DNA of 64,000 nt, taken from the NCBI RefSeq assembly GCF_018283455.1, contig NZ_JAAMTH010000001.1:95001-159000 (forward strand), written 5' to 3'. Under the pieces are notes generated by a model. The model was not told the DNA's origin, searched no databases, and saw nothing but the letters and a program-made list of their open reading frames with translations. The translations under genes were made by a program, and so were the position numbers. Each line of letters begins with the position of its first letter. Position 1 is the first letter of the stretch. Of this stretch, positions 47,963-60,562 are shown piece by piece. Source of the stretch: Planococcus sp. MSAK28401 (lineage in GTDB: Bacteria > Bacillota > Bacilli > Bacillales_A > Planococcaceae).

Positions 47963-48241
47963 ATGGGTCGCAGCTTGAAAAAAGGACCTTTTGTAGACGA
48001 TCATCTTATGAAGAAAGTCGAAGCGCAAAAGGAATCTGAGAAAAAACAAGTGATCAAAACTTGGTCTCGCCGTTCTACAATTTTCCCGACATTCATCGGG
48101 CTAACAATTGCAGTATACGATGGCCACAAACACATCCCTGTATACGTGACTGAAGATATGGTAGGCCATAAACTTGGTGAATTTGCCCCAACGCGCAAAT
48201 ACGCAAGCCATGGTGCAGACGATAAGAAAACAAGACGTTAA
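47963..48241 (+). CDS. rpsS: 30S ribosomal protein S19
   Basis: 92 residues. '[19 protein letters not shown]' and '[21 protein letters not shown]' are typical. Binds 16S with S13 in the head. GGGAGGAT before ATG. Confidence 0.98.
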   Translation: MGRSLKKGPFVDDHLMKKVEAQKESEKKQVIKTWSRRSTIFPTFIGLTIAVYDGHKHIPVYVTEDMVGHKLGEFAPTRKYASHGADDKKTRR

Positions 48242-48260
48242 TTGAGAGGAGGATTTCCCC

Positions 48261-48602
48261 ATGCAAGCAAAAGCTGTTGCTAGAACAGTACGTATTGCTC
48301 CTCGTAAAGTCCGTTTAGTAGTAGATTTAATCCGAGGCAAGCAAATCGGTGAAGCGGTCGCAATTTTGAACCACACTCCTAAAGCAGCATCCATTGTTGT
48401 TGAGAAGTTGTTGAAATCTGCAGCTGCTAACGCTGAACACAATTACGAAATGAACATCGAGAACCTTGTCATCAGCGAAGTATTCGTTGACGAAGGGCCG
48501 ACTTTGAAGCGTTTCCGTCCACGTGCAATGGGACGCGCGAGCGCAATCAACAAACGCACTAGCCACATCACACTAGTGGTATCTGAGAAGAAGGAGGGAT
48601 AA
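48261..48602 (+). CDS. rplV: 50S ribosomal protein L22
   Basis: 113 residues. The tunnel loop near '[20 protein letters not shown]' (about 83-102) is intact. GAGAGGAGG before ATG. The stop lies 3 bases before rpsC. Confidence 0.97.
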   Translation: MQAKAVARTVRIAPRKVRLVVDLIRGKQIGEAVAILNHTPKAASIVVEKLLKSAAANAEHNYEMNIENLVISEVFVDEGPTLKRFRPRAMGRASAINKRTSHITLVVSEKKEG

Positions 48603-48605
48603 TTC

Positions 48606-49262
48606 GTGGGACAAAAAATTCATCCAATTGGAATGCGAATCGGAATCATCCGTGACTGGGAGTCTAAATGGTACGCTGAGAAAGACTACGCGACACTCCT
48701 TCACGAAGATTTGAAGATCCGTGGATACATCGAAACACGTTTGAAAGAAGCTTCTGTTTCTAAAATCGAAATCGAACGCGCTGCAAACCGTGTGAACGTT
48801 ACAATCCACACTGCGAAACCAGGTATGGTAATCGGTAAAGGTGGCTCTGAAGTAGAAGTACTTCGTACGCAACTGAACGCGATGACTGGCAAGCGTGTAC
48901 ACATCAACATCGTAGAAATCAAAAGAGCTGACCTTGATGCGAAATTGGTCGCTGAAGGAATCGCGCGCCAGCTAGAAAACCGTGCATCTTTCCGCCGTGC
49001 TCAAAAACAAACGATCCAACGTACTATGCGTTCTGGCGCTAAAGGGATCAAAACTCAAGTATCTGGACGTCTAGGCGGAGCTGACATTGCCCGTGCTGAG
49101 TCCTATAGCGAAGGAACTGTTCCGCTCCATACATTGCGTGCAGACATCGACTACGCGCACGCTGAAGCAGACACTACTTATGGTAAGCTTGGCGTAAAAG
49201 TATGGATCTACCGCGGTGAAGTCCTTCCAACCAAGAAGAATTCTGAGGAAGGAGGCAAATAA
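48606..49262 (+). CDS. rpsC: 30S ribosomal protein S3
   Basis: 218 residues. N-terminal KH type-2 domain with '[14 protein letters not shown]' near residue 75 and a C-terminal S3 domain. GTG 48606; its Shine-Dalgarno AAGGAGGG is inside the end of rplV. Confidence 0.98.
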   Translation: MGQKIHPIGMRIGIIRDWESKWYAEKDYATLLHEDLKIRGYIETRLKEASVSKIEIERAANRVNVTIHTAKPGMVIGKGGSEVEVLRTQLNAMTGKRVHINIVEIKRADLDAKLVAEGIARQLENRASFRRAQKQTIQRTMRSGAKGIKTQVSGRLGGADIARAESYSEGTVPLHTLRADIDYAHAEADTTYGKLGVKVWIYRGEVLPTKKNSEEGGK

Positions 49263-49263
49263 T

Positions 49264-49888
<625 letters not shown>

Positions 49889-49911
49889 TAATTCGAGAGG
49901 AGGTTGCAAGT

Positions 49912-50175
49912 ATGTCTGAGCGTAACCAACGCAAAGTATACACAGGCCGCGTCGTGTCTGACAAAATGGATAAAACCGTTACAGTAATGGTTGAAACTCA
50001 AAAAAAGCACGCGCTTTATGGCAAACGTGTAAAATACTCTAAGAAATTCAAGACTCATGATGAGAACAACGAAGCGAAAATGGGCGACATCGTTCGCATC
50101 ATGGAAACTCGTCCACTATCAGCTACAAAACGTTTCCGTTTAGTGGAAGTCGTCGAAAAAGCTGTCATCATCTAA
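49912..50175 (+). CDS. rpsQ: 30S ribosomal protein S17
   Basis: 87 residues, OB fold. '[15 protein letters not shown]' and '[26 protein letters not shown]' are the family signatures. GAGAGGAGG before ATG. Confidence 0.97.
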   Translation: MSERNQRKVYTGRVVSDKMDKTVTVMVETQKKHALYGKRVKYSKKFKTHDENNEAKMGDIVRIMETRPLSATKRFRLVEVVEKAVII

Positions 50176-50222
50176 TTTAAATAAGTTCGGAATCCTAAAA
50201 GTTCCGGAGGGAGGTTACCTAA

Positions 50223-50591
<369 letters not shown>

Positions 50592-50627
50592 AACATCCAA
50601 CGTGCGATACCAAGGAGGTGCGACAGA

Positions 50628-50939
50628 ATGCATGTAAAAAAAGGCGATACAGTTAAGGTCATCTCTGGGAAAGACAAAGGCAAAACAGGAGTTGTTTTGA
50701 CTGCTCTACCTAAGAAAGACCGTGTGCTCGTTGAAGGTGTTAACATCGTCAAAAAGCATACAAAACCGAACCAGGCAAGCCCGCAAGGCGGAATTGTCAG
50801 CCAAGAAGCTGCGATCCACGTTTCTAACGTGATGGTAGTGGACCCTAAATCCGGCGAGCCGACTCGCGTAGGATACAAAATGGAAGACGGCAAAAAAGTT
50901 CGTGTTGCAAAAAAATCCGGTGAAAAATTAGATAAATAA
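50628..50939 (+). CDS. rplX: 50S ribosomal protein L24
   Basis: 103 residues. KOW-containing assembly initiator; '[19 protein letters not shown]' is the KOW motif at residues 5-23. AAGGAGGTG before ATG. Confidence 0.97.
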   Translation: MHVKKGDTVKVISGKDKGKTGVVLTALPKKDRVLVEGVNIVKKHTKPNQASPQGGIVSQEAAIHVSNVMVVDPKSGEPTRVGYKMEDGKKVRVAKKSGEKLDK

Positions 50940-50966
50940 AATTCCTGAATGAGGGGAGGTACAAAC

Positions 50967-51711
<745 letters not shown>

Positions 51712-51740
51712 TCCCCTAAATTGGGAAGGAGGTAAATGTA

Positions 51741-52139
51741 ATGACAATGACAGATCCGATTGCAGATATGCTGACACGCATTCGTAATGCAAACATGGTT
51801 CGTCACGAGAAATTGGAGCTTCCGGCTTCCAACGTGAAAAAAGACATCGCTGAAATCCTGAAGCGTGAAGGTTTCGTACGTGACGTAGAATATGTTGAAG
51901 ATGATAAACAAGGCATGATCCGCATTTTCCTTAAATACGGTGCCAACAACGAACGCGTCATCACTGGCTTGAAACGCATTTCAAAACCAGGACTACGTGT
52001 ATACGCTAAAACTGACGAGGTGCCTCGTGTACTAAACGGTCTTGGAATCGCTCTAGTATCGACATCACAAGGTTTGGTAACTGATAAAGAAGCCCGCGCG
52101 AAAAAAGTCGGCGGCGAAATCATAGCTTACGTTTGGTAA
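51741..52139 (+). CDS. rpsH: 30S ribosomal protein S8
   Basis: 132 residues. '[17 protein letters not shown]' and C-terminal '[28 protein letters not shown]'-type ending. Binds 16S helix 21; in E. coli it represses the spc operon. GGAAGGAGGT before ATG. Confidence 0.98.
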   Translation: MTMTDPIADMLTRIRNANMVRHEKLELPASNVKKDIAEILKREGFVRDVEYVEDDKQGMIRIFLKYGANNERVITGLKRISKPGLRVYAKTDEVPRVLNGLGIALVSTSQGLVTDKEARAKKVGGEIIAYVW

Positions 52140-52169
52140 GAAGCAACAAACGAATGGAGGTGCAACAGA

Positions 52170-52709
52170 ATGTCACGTGTAGGTAAAAAACCAATCGAGG
52201 TTCCTGCTAACGTTACCGTTACTGTCGAAAACGACAATAACGTAACTGTAAAAGGGCCTAAAGGCGAGCTTACTCGCTCGTTTAACTCAGATATCACAAT
52301 CACGCAGGAAGATAATGTTTTGACATTGTCACGCCCATCAGATTCCAAAGACCACCGCACAATCCACGGTACAACCCGTGCATTGCTCGCGAACATGGTT
52401 ACTGGAGTATCTGAAGGCTTCTCCCGCTCACTTGAACTAGTCGGTGTAGGTTACCGTGCTCAGCTACAAGGCAAGAAATTGGTCTTGAACGTTGGCTATT
52501 CTCACCCGGTGGAATTCACTCCGGAAGAAGGAATCGAAATCGAAGTACAAGGCAACACGAAAGTCGTCGTTAAAGGAATTAACAAGGAGATGGTCGGAGC
52601 ACTTGCTTCAAACATCCGTGCTACTCGCCCTCCAGAGCCGTATAAAGGCAAAGGGATCCGTTACGAAGACGAAAAAGTTCGCCGCAAAGAAGGTAAAACA
52701 GGTAAATAA
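52170..52709 (+). CDS. rplF: 50S ribosomal protein L6
   Basis: 179 residues, two homologous L6 domains. C-terminal signature '[16 protein letters not shown]' near residue 151. GGAGGTG before ATG. Confidence 0.98.
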   Translation: MSRVGKKPIEVPANVTVTVENDNNVTVKGPKGELTRSFNSDITITQEDNVLTLSRPSDSKDHRTIHGTTRALLANMVTGVSEGFSRSLELVGVGYRAQLQGKKLVLNVGYSHPVEFTPEEGIEIEVQGNTKVVVKGINKEMVGALASNIRATRPPEPYKGKGIRYEDEKVRRKEGKTGK

Positions 52710-52742
52710 TGCTGCTTAGGCAGGCTGAAAGGAGTGACCTCA

Positions 52743-53105
52743 GTGATTACGAAACTCGATAAAAATGCATCCCGTAAAAAACGTCACGCTCGCGTACGTT
52801 CTAAAATCACGGGAACAGCTGAACGTCCACGCTTGAACGTTTTCCGTTCAAACAAATACATCTACGCTCAATTGATCGACGATGTAAATGGCGTAACGCT
52901 TGCTAGCGCATCATCTGCAGATAAAGATTTTTCTCTTGAAACAAAAGGCAACGTCGAAGCGGCTGCTCAAGTCGGCGAAACGATTGCAAAACGCGCAGTA
53001 GAAAACGGCTTGAAATCAGTTGTTTTTGACCGCGGTGGTTATCTATATCACGGCCGTGTGAAAGCTTTGGCTGAATCTGCTCGTGAAAACGGCTTAGAAT
53101 TCTAA
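52743..53105 (+). CDS. rplR: 50S ribosomal protein L18
   Basis: 120 residues, same as B. subtilis. Binds 5S rRNA; '[16 protein letters not shown]' and '[15 protein letters not shown]'. GTG 52743 is preferred because AAAGGAGTG is correctly spaced for it; an in-frame codon at 52734 lies within the Shine-Dalgarno region. Confidence 0.97.
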   Translation: MITKLDKNASRKKRHARVRSKITGTAERPRLNVFRSNKYIYAQLIDDVNGVTLASASSADKDFSLETKGNVEAAAQVGETIAKRAVENGLKSVVFDRGGYLYHGRVKALAESARENGLEF

Positions 53106-53125
53106 AAGAAGGAGGGACCCATATA

Positions 53126-53626
53126 ATGCGTCGTATTGATCCAAACAAACTTGAACTTGAAGAACGCGTAGTTACGATTAACCGCGTAGCGAAAGTTGTA
53201 AAAGGTGGACGTCGTTTCCGTTTCTCCGCATTGGTTGTTGTAGGCGACAAAAATGGTAAAGTCGGTTTTGGTACTGGGAAAGCACAAGAAGTTCCAGAAG
53301 CAATCCGTAAAGCTATTGAAGATGCGAAGAAGAACTTAATCGAAGTACCTATGGTTAAAGGTACTACTCCACATCTAGTAACTGGGCGCTTCGGTGCCGG
53401 CTCGATTCTTATCAAACCTGCTTCACCAGGTACTGGTGTTATTGCTGGTGGTCCTGTTCGTGCGGTATTAGAGCTTGCAGGAGTACAAGACATCTTGTCT
53501 AAATCTCTTGGTTCTAACACACCGATCAACATGGTCCGTGCTACTATCAACGGTTTGACTCAACTGAAGAGCGCTGATGAAGTTGCAAAACTTCGCGGCA
53601 AAACTACAGAAGAGTTATTCCAATAA
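53126..53626 (+). CDS. rpsE: 30S ribosomal protein S5
   Basis: 166 residues. S5 double-stranded RNA-binding N domain ('[20 protein letters not shown]' near 32) and C-terminal domain. The spectinomycin loop near residues 24-32 ('[10 protein letters not shown]') has wild-type form. AAGGAGGG before ATG. Confidence 0.98.
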   Translation: MRRIDPNKLELEERVVTINRVAKVVKGGRRFRFSALVVVGDKNGKVGFGTGKAQEVPEAIRKAIEDAKKNLIEVPMVKGTTPHLVTGRFGAGSILIKPASPGTGVIAGGPVRAVLELAGVQDILSKSLGSNTPINMVRATINGLTQLKSADEVAKLRGKTTEELFQ

Positions 53627-53640
53627 GGGAGGGAAATTAC

Positions 53641-53823
53641 ATGGCTACTAAACTAGAAATTACCCTCACTAAGTCAGTGATCGGTGCTAAACCGACACAA
53701 CGTAAAACAGTCCAGTCACTAGGCCTGCGCAAAATGCATCAAACAGTTGAGCACCAAGACAACGCGGCAGTTCGCGGAATGCTTGATAAAGTCGCTCACT
53801 TAGTTACTATTAAAGAAGTTTAA
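53641..53823 (+). CDS. rpmD: 50S ribosomal protein L30
   Basis: 60 residues. '[28 protein letters not shown]' region is the family signature. GGGAGGG before ATG. Confidence 0.97.
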   Translation: MATKLEITLTKSVIGAKPTQRKTVQSLGLRKMHQTVEHQDNAAVRGMLDKVAHLVTIKEV

Positions 53824-53856
53824 TCCCTGATTTCTATAGAAGGAGGTGCCAACCAC

Positions 53857-54297
53857 ATGAAACTTCACGAATTAAAACCAGCAGAAGGTTCACGCAGCTC
53901 ACGCAAGCGTATCGGACGCGGAATCGGTTCAGGTACTGGTAAAACAGCCGGTAAAGGCCACAAAGGTCAAAAAGCCCGTTCAGGCGGCGGTGTCCGTCCA
54001 GGATTCGAGGGTGGTCAAAACCCATTGTTCCGTCGTTTGCCGAAGCGTGGATTCACGAACATCAACCGTAAAGACTACACTGTTGTAAACCTTGACGTGT
54101 TGAACCGTTTTGAAGAAGGCACAGAAATTACACCTGCATTGTTAATCGAAACAGGTGTTGTGAGCAAAGAGCGTTCTGGTATCAAGATCCTTGGTAACGG
54201 AAGCTTGGACAAGAAATTGTCTGTACAAGCCCACAAATTCTCTGCATCAGCTAAAGAAGCTATTGAAGCTGCCGGCGGTCAAACCGAGGTGCTTTAA
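53857..54297 (+). CDS. rplO: 50S ribosomal protein L15
   Basis: 146 residues. Glycine-rich N-terminal half ('[20 protein letters not shown]') that penetrates 23S rRNA. AAGGAGGTG before ATG. The stop overlaps the secY start by one base, coupling ribosome and translocon synthesis. Confidence 0.97.
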   Translation: MKLHELKPAEGSRSSRKRIGRGIGSGTGKTAGKGHKGQKARSGGGVRPGFEGGQNPLFRRLPKRGFTNINRKDYTVVNLDVLNRFEEGTEITPALLIETGVVSKERSGIKILGNGSLDKKLSVQAHKFSASAKEAIEAAGGQTEVL

Positions 54298-55592
54298 TGT
54301 TTCAGACAATCTCTAATCTTATGCGCGTAACTGATATTCGAAATAAAATTTTCTTTACTTTAGCAATGCTCATCATCTTCCGTATCGGGACATTCGTTCC
54401 GGTGCCGAACGTTGATGCGTCAGTACTCCAAGCTACAGATCAGATGGGTCTGATCGGTTTCTTGAATACTTTCGGTGGAGGTGCCCTGGCCAACTTCTCG
54501 ATTTTGGCGATGGGAATCATGCCTTATATCACAGCATCGATCATCGTACAGCTCCTGCAAATGGATGTTGTGCCGAAGTTTGCTGAGTGGGCGAAACAAG
54601 GCGAAGTCGGAAGACGGAAACTTGCTCAATTCACTCGTTACTTTACAATCGTTCTTGCGTTTATTCAGGCGATCGGTATGTCTTATGGATTTAACCAAAT
54701 GTACGGAGGTACATTGATTCAAGATGATTCGGTTGCGACTTATGTGGTAATCGCCATCGTACTGACAGCAGGAACAGCATTTCTATTGTGGCTTGGTGAG
54801 CAGATCACGGCAAAAGGCGTGGGGAACGGTATTTCGATTATCATCTTCGCAGGGATTGTCGCTGCAGTACCAGGAGCAATTAACCAACTTTATGCGCAGC
54901 AGATCCAAGGAGCTGGCGATCAGCTTCCGATCAATATTGCCATCATGGCATTGCTCGCACTCGCAGTTGTTGCAATTACTGTATTAGTCATTTACGTCCA
55001 ACAAGCGTTGCGTAAAATTCCGATCCAGTATGCCAAACGTGTCGCTGGCCGTGGCCAGAGCTCGAATGGGCAGCAAACGCATTTACCTTTGAAAGTAAAC
55101 GCGGCCGGAGTTATCCCGGTAATCTTTGCAGTGGCGTTCATCATTACGCCGCAAACTATCGCTTCTTTCTTTGGTGCCAACGCGTTTACGGAGGCAATCC
55201 AGAATACGTTTGATTACACGCGTCCGGTCGGCATGATTATTTATGTCGCCTTGATCATTGCATTCACGTATTTCTATGCATTCATTCAGGTTAATCCTGA
55301 AAACGTGGCGGACAACTTGAAAAAGCAAGGTGCATACATTCCGGGAATCCGTCCGGGTAAAAATACGCAAGATTATTTAACAAGTGTGCTTTACCGCCTG
55401 ACTTTTGTGGGAGCGATCTTCCTCTCAGTTATTGCGGTCATGCCAATTTTCTTCATTAACATCGCAAACCTGCCTCAATCTGCACAGATTGGCGGCACCA
55501 GTTTGCTGATCGTCGTCGGGGTAGCCCTCGAGACGATGAAGCAATTGGAATCGCAGCTTGTGAAACGTCATTACAAAGGCTTTATGAAATAA
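54297..55592 (+). CDS. secY: SecY, preprotein translocase channel
   Basis: 431 residues, ten predicted transmembrane helices; the plug and first loop near 'GGALANFSILAMGIMPYITAS' (about 60-80) and the cytosolic loops near 'AGRGQSSNGQQTHLPLKVN' (about 247) and 'RPGKNTQDYL' are visible. Works with SecE (17452) and SecA. ATG shares a base with the rplO stop; GAGGTGC lies in rplO. Confidence 0.98.
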   Translation: MFQTISNLMRVTDIRNKIFFTLAMLIIFRIGTFVPVPNVDASVLQATDQMGLIGFLNTFGGGALANFSILAMGIMPYITASIIVQLLQMDVVPKFAEWAKQGEVGRRKLAQFTRYFTIVLAFIQAIGMSYGFNQMYGGTLIQDDSVATYVVIAIVLTAGTAFLLWLGEQITAKGVGNGISIIIFAGIVAAVPGAINQLYAQQIQGAGDQLPINIAIMALLALAVVAITVLVIYVQQALRKIPIQYAKRVAGRGQSSNGQQTHLPLKVNAAGVIPVIFAVAFIITPQTIASFFGANAFTEAIQNTFDYTRPVGMIIYVALIIAFTYFYAFIQVNPENVADNLKKQGAYIPGIRPGKNTQDYLTSVLYRLTFVGAIFLSVIAVMPIFFINIANLPQSAQIGGTSLLIVVGVALETMKQLESQLVKRHYKGFMK

Positions 55593-56303
<711 letters not shown>

Positions 56304-56640
56304 GTCCCGGCGCCGGGCGCAGTTAGTTGCCTCCATGTGGCTTTAAGGAGCACCGGAGATATGAATTTTCGAGAGCTGCAAAAGCAAACAAGGCTTGATT
56401 ATATGAAACCGGTGAGGCTCGTTGCTCCGTGCAATTCCGCACCGGAGGTAGTATAATGAGTTTCGTGGAAGCATCTGTGTAACGGGTTTGGAACTCATCC
56501 AAGGCAGTCCGGGCAGTCGAGGATACGTGGGTCAGACTGGCTCAACCGGAACCCCCGAACTCTGCTGTCATAAGTGGAGAGAGGAACCCGGAGAAGGTCT
56601 TTCAAATGTCACTCATGAATTCCTGGTGAATGGATAAGAA
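56304..56640 (+). ncRNA. Highly structured non-coding region, possible group II intron domain I relic
   Basis: About 340 bases between adk and infA with no credible gene; a 31-codon frame at 56361-56456 has no known similarity. Nested helices are clear: ATTATA (56398-56403)/TATAAT (56452-56457), CCGGTG (56409-56414)/CACCGG (56440-56445), TTGC (56422-56425)/GCAA (56431-56434). Further stems are TTGG/CCAA (56488-56502), CAGTC/GACTG (56514-56539) and CTCT/AGAG (56560-56581). The style (GGCGCCGGGCGCAG at the 5' end, then GGAACTCATCC, GGGTCAGACTGG and CCGAACTCTG blocks) recalls domain I of bacterial group II introns. No domain V, reverse transcriptase or intron 3' end is present, so it would be a truncated copy. 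A novel structured RNA is the alternative. Confidence 0.45.
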
Positions 56641-56707
56641 TTATTCAATCAGCAAATACTGTTTGAAGATGAGTACCTGATTTGTATACAGAAGGGAGAC
56701 TGGGTCG

Positions 56708-56926
56708 ATGGCGAAAGACGATGTAATTGAAATCGAGGGAACAGTCATTGAGACTTTGCCCAACGCGATGTTTAAAGTGGAACTTGAAAATGGCCATACG
56801 ATTCTTGCGCACGTATCAGGCAAGATTCGCATGCATTTCATCCGCATTCTGCCAGGAGATAAAGTAACAGTAGAACTTTCTCCTTACGATTTAACACGCG
56901 GTCGCATCACATACCGTTTTAAATAA
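56708..56926 (+). CDS. infA: Translation initiation factor IF-1
   Basis: 72 residues, OB fold. '[26 protein letters not shown]' N terminus; '[25 protein letters not shown]' core. AAGGGAGAC before ATG. The 67 bases before it lie outside the structured region and show no clear promoter. Confidence 0.98.
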   Translation: MAKDDVIEIEGTVIETLPNAMFKVELENGHTILAHVSGKIRMHFIRILPGDKVTVELSPYDLTRGRITYRFK

Positions 56927-56963
56927 TCTTTTGCACTCCGGACTACTAAGGAGGTTGGGTTAG

Positions 56964-57077
<114 letters not shown>

Positions 57078-57101
57078 TAAAGAAGGAGGTGCATCGCACA
57101 C

Positions 57102-57467
57102 ATGGCACGTATTTCTGGTGTTGACATTCCGCGCGACAAACGCGTTGTAATTTCATTGACTTATATCTACGGTGTTGGGAAAACAACTGCTCAGAAAGTT
57201 CTTTCTGGTGCTGGTGTTTCTGAAGAGACTCGCGTTCGCGATCTTACAGAAGACGAGTTGAACAATATCCGTGAACAATTGGATCAGTACAAAATCGAAG
57301 GTGACCTTCGCCGTGAAGTTTCCATGAACATCAAACGTTTGATGGAAATCGCTAGCTTCCGTGGTATCCGCCACCGTCGCGGTCTTCCGGTTCGTGGTCA
57401 AAATACGAAGAACAACGCGCGTACGCGTAAAGGTCCTCGTAAAACTGTAGCTAACAAGAAAAAATAA
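57102..57467 (+). CDS. rpsM: 30S ribosomal protein S13
   Basis: 121 residues. '[22 protein letters not shown]' and C-terminal '[20 protein letters not shown]'. Head protein contacting P-site tRNA and S19. AAGGAGGTG before ATG. Confidence 0.98.
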   Translation: MARISGVDIPRDKRVVISLTYIYGVGKTTAQKVLSGAGVSEETRVRDLTEDELNNIREQLDQYKIEGDLRREVSMNIKRLMEIASFRGIRHRRGLPVRGQNTKNNARTRKGPRKTVANKKK

Positions 57468-57474
57468 TCAGTAA

Positions 57475-57882
<408 letters not shown>

Positions 57883-58009
57883 TCGTTGGTCTGAGTAGGA
57901 TTTTTGAACATCACGACTTACTAAATGTGTTCTGAATCGTAGCGAAAGTCTGTGACTATCGAATTCTTATGCAACGAAAATACCGACGTTTTGAAGGAGG
58001 GTAAACTGA

Positions 58010-58954
58010 ATGCTCGAAATAGAAAAACCAAAAATTGAAACGGTTGAGATCGACAGCAATGCCAAATATGGTAAATTCGTTGTTGAACCCCTTGAGCGTG
58101 GATATGGTACCACTTTAGGTAACTCCTTACGTCGAATCCTACTTTCATCTTTACCTGGCGCAGCTGTTACTTCGATCCAAATTGATGGCGTTTTGCATGA
58201 ATTCTCCACTGTCGAAGGTGTAGAAGAAGATGTAGCCTCTATCATTTTGAATATCAAGAAGCTCGCTTTGAAAATTTACTCTGACGAAGAAAAAGTCATT
58301 GAAATTGATGTAAAAGGTGACGGAACGGTTACGGCTGCAGATATCACTCACGATAGTGACGTGGAAATTCTGAATCCGGATCTATATATTGCAACAATCG
58401 CGAAAGACGGCCATTTGCGCATGCGCATGTATGCTAACCGCGGCCGTGGATATGCCCGTGCAGATCAGAACAAACGTGAAGATCTTCCAATCGGCGTTAT
58501 CCCGATTGACTCTATTTACACGCCAGTTTCACGCGTCAATTTCCAAGTGGAAAATACCCGTGTGGGCCAACTCGCTCATTTCGATAAATTAACCCTCGAT
58601 GTCTGGACAGATGGAAGCATCGGTCCCAAAGAGGCAATTGCGCTTGGCGCGAAAATTTTCACTGAACATCTGAACATCTTCGTAGGATTGACGGATGAGG
58701 CTCAAACAGCTGAAATCATGGTTGAAAAAGAAGAAGACCAAAAAGAGAAAGTGCTTGAGATGACTATCGAAGAGCTTGATCTTTCTGTTCGTTCTTACAA
58801 CTGCCTGAAACGTGCTGGCATTAACACTGTCCACGAATTGGCCAACAAGTCGGAAGACGACATGATGAAAGTTCGCAACCTCGGACGCAAATCACTTGAA
58901 GAAGTGAAAGTGAAGTTGGAAGATCTAGGTCTTGGCCTTCGTAAAGAAGACTGA
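58010..58954 (+). CDS. rpoA: RNA polymerase alpha subunit
   Basis: 314 residues. N-terminal assembly domain and C-terminal DNA-binding domain ('[19 protein letters not shown]' near 245, with '[19 protein letters not shown]'). GAAGGAGGG before ATG. The preceding 127-base gap holds no obvious promoter. Confidence 0.98.
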   Translation: MLEIEKPKIETVEIDSNAKYGKFVVEPLERGYGTTLGNSLRRILLSSLPGAAVTSIQIDGVLHEFSTVEGVEEDVASIILNIKKLALKIYSDEEKVIEIDVKGDGTVTAADITHDSDVEILNPDLYIATIAKDGHLRMRMYANRGRGYARADQNKREDLPIGVIPIDSIYTPVSRVNFQVENTRVGQLAHFDKLTLDVWTDGSIGPKEAIALGAKIFTEHLNIFVGLTDEAQTAEIMVEKEEDQKEKVLEMTIEELDLSVRSYNCLKRAGINTVHELANKSEDDMMKVRNLGRKSLEEVKVKLEDLGLGLRKED

Positions 58955-58999
58955 TTGCCCGATTCTTTCTGAACTATTCAACAAAGGAGGGAAACTTCA

Positions 59000-59374
59000 A
59001 TGAGAAAACTTCAACGTACAAGTTCTCAACGTAAAGCGCTTTTGCGTGACCTTACGACTGACCTAATCGTTCACGAACGCATTCAGACAACTGAAGCCCG
59101 TGCAAAAGAAGTCCGTTCAACTGTAGAAAAAATGATCACGCTTGGTAAGCGCGGAGATATCCACGCTCGCCGTAAAGCTGCAGCATACATTCGCCGTGAA
59201 CTCGTGACTTCTACTGATGAAGAAGGCAACGAAAACACAATCTTTGCTTTGCAAAAATTGTTTGACGATGTAGCACCACGTTACGCTGACCGTCAAGGCG
59301 GCTACACGCGCATCATGAAAATGGGGCCTCGTCGCGGAGATGGCGCACCAATCGTAATTATTGAATTGGTTTAA
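59000..59374 (+). CDS. rplQ: 50S ribosomal protein L17
   Basis: 124 residues. '[37 protein letters not shown]' region is typical. AAAGGAGGG before ATG. Last gene of the superoperon, followed by a terminator and the structured element at 59440. Confidence 0.98.
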   Translation: MRKLQRTSSQRKALLRDLTTDLIVHERIQTTEARAKEVRSTVEKMITLGKRGDIHARRKAAAYIRRELVTSTDEEGNENTIFALQKLFDDVAPRYADRQGGYTRIMKMGPRRGDGAPIVIIELV

Positions 59375-59380
59375 TCAGTT

Positions 59381-59407
59381 GAAGAGGGTTCATAGCCCTC
59401 TTCTTTT
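59381..59407 (+). terminator. Intrinsic terminator after rplQ
   Basis: Perfect 8-bp stem GAAGAGGG / CCCTCTTC with a 7-base loop and TTTT. It starts 6 bases after the stop; the T run is short. Confidence 0.8.
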
Positions 59408-59439
59408 AGCATCATGATTTATACGACAATATGAAAAGC

Positions 59440-59575
59440 TGAGTGTTATGATGAGCGAGCCTTCGGGCGGCGTCTCGTCTAGCTCTACGCACCTCATTCA
59501 ACCGGCGGCTTAAGCACCCGCAGGAGCCATAGAGATAGAAAAGCGCATACTCTGAATGAGGTGCGCGCTTTTTTT
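59440..59575 (+). ncRNA. Structured element between rplQ and ecfA1, candidate L17 downstream element
   Basis: This 306-base gap contains a compact structured RNA. GAGC (near 59453)/GCTC (near 59482) encloses a GCC-TTCG-GGC hairpin. A 13-bp helix CGCACCTCATTCA (59488-59500)/TGAATGAGGTGCG (59553-59565) encloses a further GGCT/AGCC hairpin and is followed by CGC and a T run, so it also terminates transcription. The 'L17 downstream element' is a known computationally found motif located right after rplQ; the position matches, but the consensus was not checked. The rest of the gap (59576-59713) shows no clear signal. Confidence 0.55.
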
Positions 59576-59713
59576 ATTTAATGATCAATTAATTTTCAGT
59601 GTTGATATTCCACAGAAGGGAATATGAGCAGTGCAAATTAAGCGTGACTAAAGAGTTCCCGTTTTACAGCACATAAGAGCAGAGTAGAGAAAGTTTAGAG
59701 GAGGCTTCAACAC

Positions 59714-60562
59714 ATGAAAGGAACCATTTTGTCATTCGAACAAGTGACATTCGCATACGTGCCGGAAGACAAGTCGGTTAAGCCGGCTGTCTCGGATCTG
59801 TCGTTCTCGATTGGGGAAGGGGAATGGGTGGCGCTTGTCGGCCATAACGGTTCCGGCAAGTCGACGATCGCCAAACTGATGAATGGCTTATTATTTCCCC
59901 AGCAAGGCGTTGTCCAGGCAATGGGGTTGAAAATGTCTGAAGAAAGTTTATGGGACATCCGCTCGCAAATGGGAATGGTATTCCAGAATCCGGACAACCA
60001 ATTTGTCGGTGCGACGGTGCAGGATGATGTGGCGTTTGCTTTGGAGAATAACGGCGTACCACACGAAGAAATGGTTGTGCGTGTCCGTGAATCTTTGCAG
60101 CAAGTGAAGATGGCGGATTACCTTGACCATGAGCCTCATCACTTATCCGGCGGGCAAAAGCAGCGTGTGGCGATTGCCGGGGCGCTGGCTTTGCGCCCAC
60201 GCCTGCTTATTTTGGATGAAGCGACTTCGATGCTCGATCCGCAAGGCCGCCGGGAAGTGATCGAGACGATTCGCGAGCTGCGCGAAACGACAGGCCTCAC
60301 CGTCTTGTCGATTACCCACGACCTGGAGGAAGCAGCGCTTGCTGACCGTGTGCTGGTGATGAATGCCGGACATAAACAACTGGAAGGCACGCCCGATGAA
60401 GTATTTTCTTCCGGTGAAGAGCTGACGGAAATGGGGCTGGACTTACCGTTTGCGATGCGAATGGCTGGTTTATTGAAACAAGCCGGAGTGCCATTGACTG
60501 GTGAATCTATGACAGAACATGAGCTGGTGGAGGAATTATGGACATATTACTCAAGCAAATAG
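59714..60562 (+). CDS. ecfA1: Energy-coupling factor transporter ATPase EcfA1
   Basis: 282 residues. ABC ATPase: Walker A 'GHNGSGKST' near residue 42, Q-loop 'VFQNPDNQFVGATV', signature 'LSGGQKQRVAIAGAL' near 144, Walker B 'LLILDEATSMLD'. One of the two ATPases of the shared ECF module that powers vitamin-uptake S components encoded elsewhere. AGAGGAGG before ATG. Overlaps ecfA2 by 25 bases. Confidence 0.96.
   Translation: MKGTILSFEQVTFAYVPEDKSVKPAVSDLSFSIGEGEWVALVGHNGSGKSTIAKLMNGLLFPQQGVVQAMGLKMSEESLWDIRSQMGMVFQNPDNQFVGATVQDDVAFALENNGVPHEEMVVRVRESLQQVKMADYLDHEPHHLSGGQKQRVAIAGALALRPRLLILDEATSMLDPQGRREVIETIRELRETTGLTVLSITHDLEEAALADRVLVMNAGHKQLEGTPDEVFSSGEELTEMGLDLPFAMRMAGLLKQAGVPLTGESMTEHELVEELWTYYSSK

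Noticed and set aside
52903-53550. 215-codon open frame on the minus strand across rplR-rpsE
   Set aside because: Same reason: an antisense shadow of conserved genes.
56361-56456. 31-codon open frame (MNFRELQKQT...) with an AAGGAG upstream
   Set aside because: It lies across the nested helices of the structured region and resembles no known protein. It is not related to map or ybzG as far as can be seen.
59602-59628. Possible ecfA1 promoter TTGATA with TATGAG
   Set aside because: The spacer is only 15 bases and the -10 is poor; not strong enough to list as a feature.
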